Shown: one piece after another, positions 6,500 to 8,554 of the stretch
How positions within the stretch are numbered: the stretch's first letter is position 1
Layout: every line of letters starts with the position of its first letter
Source of the DNA: an uncultured Cryptobacterium sp.
GTDB lineage: Bacteria > Actinomycetota > Coriobacteriia > Coriobacteriales > Eggerthellaceae
Assembly: GCA_900554685.1 (NCBI GenBank)
Contig: USIG01000071.1
Span: forward strand, 1 to 8,554
Reading direction: 5' to 3'
Length of the DNA: 8,554 bases
The notes under the pieces: generated by a model
Seen by the model: the letters and a program-made list of their open reading frames with translations, nothing else
Database searches by the model: none
Told to the model about the DNA's origin: nothing
Position numbers and translations under genes: made by a program

Positions 6500-6588
6500 A
6501 GAAGAAAAAGGATGCGTTTTTAAGGTCGAACGTTACAACTATTTGCTGGTTTGTAACATATTGCTCGCATCCAACCTGTTTCTACTCA
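6500..6588 (-). ncRNA. Candidate structured small RNA of about 90 nt
   Basis: On the minus strand, GGATGCG (6572-6566) pairs with CGCATCC (6516-6510), closing the element. Inside, GTTACAA (6557-6551) pairs with TTGTAAC (6538-6532) around a 12-nt loop. The closing stem is followed at once by TTTTTCTTC, like an intrinsic terminator. Promoter-like boxes lie just upstream (6595-6622), giving a predicted start near 6588. It matches no RNA family I recognise; the tmRNA, SRP and 6S hallmarks are absent. The alternative is a loose terminator for transcripts arriving from the right, although tRNA-Arg already has its own strong terminator. Confidence 0.35.
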
Positions 6589-6594
6589 AGGAAC

Positions 6595-6622
6595 TCTATA
6601 CAATTCTTGCTCTACTCGCCAA
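6595..6622 (-). promoter_or_regulatory. Candidate promoter of the small RNA
   Basis: On the minus strand, TTGGCG (6622-6617, four of six -35 bases) and TATAGA (6600-6595, four of six -10 bases) are 16 bp apart. This is a moderate match in AT-rich DNA. Its weight comes from lying directly before the structured element and its U-tract. Confidence 0.35.
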
Positions 6623-6717
6623 AAACACCCTTAAAAAATGAAAATTCCAAATTAGTGGCGAATTAGACAAAAAGATTGCGAGGCTTTATCGGAGCTTCCG
6701 AGGTCCTAACATAGACA

Positions 6718-6733
6718 CGGATTGACGGATTGA
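6718..6733. repeat. 8-bp tandem repeat CGGATTGA x2
   Basis: CGGATTGA occurs twice without a gap and continues with CAC, so a TTGACA hexamer arises at 6730-6735. That is a perfect -35 on the plus strand, but no good -10 lies 16-18 bp further on. It may be a protein-binding site or a slippage duplication. Confidence 0.4.
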
Positions 6734-6750
6734 CACGCCATAAATCTCGG

Positions 6751-6788
6751 AATAAGAAAAGGTCGGAAGTCATTCAAACTCCCGACCT
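6751..6788 (-). terminator. Intrinsic terminator of tRNA-Arg
   Basis: In the minus-strand transcript, AGGTCGGGAGT (6788-6778) pairs over 11 positions, one of them G-U, with ACTTCCGACCT (6770-6760) around the loop TTGAATG. A U-rich tail, TTTTCTTATT (6760-6751), follows. It lies 12 nt beyond the tRNA-Arg 3' end. Confidence 0.88.
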
Positions 6789-6799
6789 CATACTCTAAC

Positions 6800-6876
6800 T
6801 GGCGCGCCCAGTAGGATTCGAACCTACGACCTTTGGATTAGAAGTCCACTGCTCTATCCAGCTGAGCTATGGGCGC
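6800..6876 (-). tRNA. tRNA-Arg (anticodon UCU)
   Basis: Acceptor GCGCCCA pairs with TGGGCGC, the D-stem is GCTC/GAGC, the anticodon loop is CTTCTAA with anticodon TCT (6842-6840), and the T-arm GTAGG/CCTAC has loop TTCGAAT. The discriminator is G and CCA is encoded (6802-6800). The length is 77 nt. The first anticodon-stem pair (27-43) is a G-A mismatch; the other four pairs are sound. It decodes AGA/AGG. Confidence 0.96.
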
Positions 6877-6887
6877 TCAAGACATGT

Positions 6888-6893
6888 ATTATA
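6888..6893 (-). promoter_or_regulatory. -10 box of the tRNA-Arg promoter
   Basis: A perfect TATAAT on the minus strand lies 11 nt before the tRNA 5' end, placing the start near 6882. The -35 is poor: TTGGAT at 19 bp spacing is the nearest candidate. The interval 6877-6977, between this gene and the L,D-transpeptidase stop, holds no other feature and no clear terminator for the latter. Confidence 0.6.
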
Positions 6894-6977
6894 ACGCAAG
6901 TTATTTATTGGTATCCAAACAGATAAGAGTTTATAGCTCAAAGCCTTTAATCAAAATCTGCCTTCACCAAGCACTCA

Positions 6978-8554
6978 TTAGCTATGAGTAATAATACAGG
7001 TACCCGTAGAGAGGTTTTGATAAAACCACTGGGCATCCTTCAATGAGAGATTAACGCATCCATGGCTGCCATTTGTTTTGTAGCGAGATCCCCCAAAAGA
7101 AGACTGCCACGTAGCATCATGTAAGCCAACCGAATTGCCCACGAAAGGCATCCAGTATTGAACGGGGGTTTCGTAATCAATCTCACCGTTTGGCTTATAA
7201 CCTACCAACTTAGAAGGACTCTGTTTAGCGTTCAGATAGTAAACTCCCGTAGGTGTTGCACGGTCGGCAGTAGGCAAGCCAGAGACGATATCGCATGAAT
7301 AGAGAAGGTTATCGCTTGCATCGTAGTAACGCGCTTTTTGCTCAGTTAAATCAACGTCAACATAAGCGCCCCAATCGCGCTTCCCCGCTCCATTATATTG
7401 ACCACCTGATTGAGAACAGGGAATATCAATCGACTCAGCGTTTCCTTTAGACATAGTGTCGTATACCGTATCAGCAAGTGAAGACGTATCTACTTTCCAG
7501 CCATACGTTCCGCCCGATACACTACATGCCTTCCCGTCTTGACGGGTCCAACTGCGCTGAGTTCCCACAGTGTTCATACCTTGAGTTGCCTCATCTACCC
7601 AAGAGGATAAGACATCTTTATCGAGCTTGGGAGAAAAGTCTTCTGGATCAATATAGAGCCACCCAGCAATAGTCGCCTTATCAATGGTAGCCGCTTTTAC
7701 CGAACCGTTTAGCGTTAACGTAACCGCATTTGGATACAACTCTTCAACCTTTTGAAGAGCCTGAAGCGAGCGAGGATCCGCTGCTGAAACGCTGGGTTTG
7801 ATTAAATCATCCTGAGTAACTTCGCATTCGGTTCGCATTGACTTTACTGCTTCTCCAGCTTTAGCTAAAAGCTTATCGGCATCAATTTGAGTGCCATAAA
7901 CCTCTGGAACAAGCGAATAGACGCCATCATCTTCGCTGTAGGTAAAATAAGCATTCTTAGAGGCAGTTTGTGTTTCATTGAAGTCTTTAATCTGAGCATT
8001 CAAGGCATCCGCAAATCCCGCTTCATCATAAGAAGCCACTACTACATCTGAAATATCATGACTCTGAAAAACTTCTATAGGCCATAAAGCGATATTTTGA
8101 GCTTTGGTAGTGTCCTCTGCGATCTTATGAGGATCAATACTTAACGCAGTTTCGCCTTGTCCAAGAGTATAGGAAAACCCTTCGCCCTCTATCGAAAGCG
8201 AATAAGAATCAGCCTGGCTTTGAATTTGATTAGCAAGAGCATCGCTTGGTTGGAACGATAAATCAGTATCGTTTAACACCGTGTTGGGAAAAAAGTGCGA
8301 GGAGAAGAAGAGCGCACCGCCACCATATATGGCAGCCAACAGCGCAATCACTACCCCCACTATAATAAGAACACGCTTTTTCCTTGAGCGAGAAGCTAAA
8401 GAAGCTGAAGGAGATGGCGCTCCTTGCATCCCATGATTTACAACGCCAACTTTTGAAGATACATTTTCCTGTTTAAGAGAAACAGTTTTCCCAGCGTCTT
8501 GATGTGCATGCTTTCCTGAATTATGTGCTGAAGAAGAGTTCTTTTTATCCCTCA
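6978..8554 (-). CDS. L,D-transpeptidase (YkuD family), membrane-anchored; 5' end at or beyond the window edge
   Basis: Cell-wall enzyme that makes 3-3 cross-links in peptidoglycan or attaches proteins to it. Numbered from the ATG at 8429, it has 483 residues: a basic segment SRSRKKR, one membrane helix (about 20-43), and a long extracytoplasmic region resembling the PG_binding_4 domains of ErfK-type proteins (about 50-345). The C-terminal YkuD domain carries His437 in VGLHDATW and catalytic Cys458 in SHGCVNLS. That ATG has no ribosome binding site, and the frame stays open upstream for 41 more codons to the edge, where an incomplete NTG codon is followed by RDKKNSSSAHNSG. I therefore think the start is at or beyond 8554, giving a Ser/Lys/His-rich cytoplasmic tail of roughly 60 residues before the helix. 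The domain call is firm, the start uncertain. It probably stands alone. Confidence 0.93.
   Translation of the reverse strand, partial: RDKKNSSSAHNSGKHAHQDAGKTVSLKQENVSSKVGVVNHGMQGAPSPSASLASRSRKKRVLIIVGVVIALLAAIYGGGALFFSSHFFPNTVLNDTDLSFQPSDALANQIQSQADSYSLSIEGEGFSYTLGQGETALSIDPHKIAEDTTKAQNIALWPIEVFQSHDISDVVVASYDEAGFADALNAQIKDFNETQTASKNAYFTYSEDDGVYSLVPEVYGTQIDADKLLAKAGEAVKSMRTECEVTQDDLIKPSVSAADPRSLQALQKVEELYPNAVTLTLNGSVKAATIDKATIAGWLYIDPEDFSPKLDKDVLSSWVDEATQGMNTVGTQRSWTRQDGKACSVSGGTYGWKVDTSSLADTVYDTMSKGNAESIDIPCSQSGGQYNGAGKRDWGAYVDVDLTEQKARYYDASDNLLYSCDIVSGLPTADRATPTGVYYLNAKQSPSKLVGYKPNGEIDYETPVQYWMPFVGNSVGLHDATWQSSFGGSRYKTNGSHGCVNLSLKDAQWFYQNLSTGTCIITHS

Larger units (their letters stand above)
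6374..6799. other. 426-base stretch without protein genes between tRNA units
   Basis: I see no credible coding region on either strand. From left to right it holds AT-rich sequence after tRNA-Gly, a nested inverted repeat with a minus-strand U-tract and upstream promoter-like boxes (6500-6622, candidate small RNA), further AT-rich DNA, a short perfect hairpin TCGGA-GCT-TCCGA near 6699-6711, an 8-bp tandem repeat (6718-6733) and the tRNA-Arg terminator (6751-6788). Confidence 0.6.

Noticed and set aside
6718..6758. Perfect TTGACA on the plus strand as a promoter -35
   Set aside because: The best -10 at 17 bp is TAAGAA (three of six), and it would read straight into the antisense of tRNA-Arg. 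The hexamer arises from the tandem repeat.

Overview
The window looks like chromosomal DNA of a Gram-positive, moderately low-GC actinobacterium. My best guess is a member of the Coriobacteriia near Atopobium/Lancefieldella. This rests on general impression: a lipoprotein PstS, an L,D-transpeptidase with a single N-terminal membrane anchor, AGGAGG-type ribosome binding sites, GTG starts and encoded tRNA CCA ends. No marker gene here proves it. I see no insertion sequence, phage gene or CRISPR array.

Left part (1-4474) is a phosphate-starvation locus. On the minus strand, pstB (ATPase) is read first, then pstS (phosphate-binding lipoprotein), then the first codons of a further gene that leaves the window, plausibly pstC. 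Divergently, on the plus strand, lie a PhoB/PhoP-type response regulator and its membrane histidine kinase. The 559-base space between the two units carries a PhoB/PhoP-box-like pair of 7-mers, dyads near the regulator start and a short tandem repeat. The likely logic is that the kinase phosphorylates the regulator, which acts in this space on the divergent pst genes and perhaps on itself.

Middle part (4475-6373) is housekeeping. murI (glutamate racemase, D-Glu for peptidoglycan) and rdgB (inosine/xanthosine triphosphate pyrophosphatase) form a tight plus-strand pair. tRNA-Pro(UGG) and tRNA-Gly(UCC) follow, driven by a strong promoter lying over the 3' end of rdgB.

Right part (6374-8554) holds a 426-base stretch without protein genes, then minus-strand tRNA-Arg(UCU) with a clear intrinsic terminator, then an L,D-transpeptidase whose reading frame stays open to the right edge. 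The gene-poor stretch contains a minus-strand unit with promoter-like boxes, a nested inverted repeat and a U-tract, which is a candidate small RNA of about 90 nt.

Most genes are ordinary. The items most worth a second look are the candidate small RNA at about 6500-6588, the possible frameshifted C-terminal tail of the histidine kinase, the mutually exclusive mRNA stems around the pstS/pstC junction, the PhoP-box-like repeat and the pstB-first gene order.
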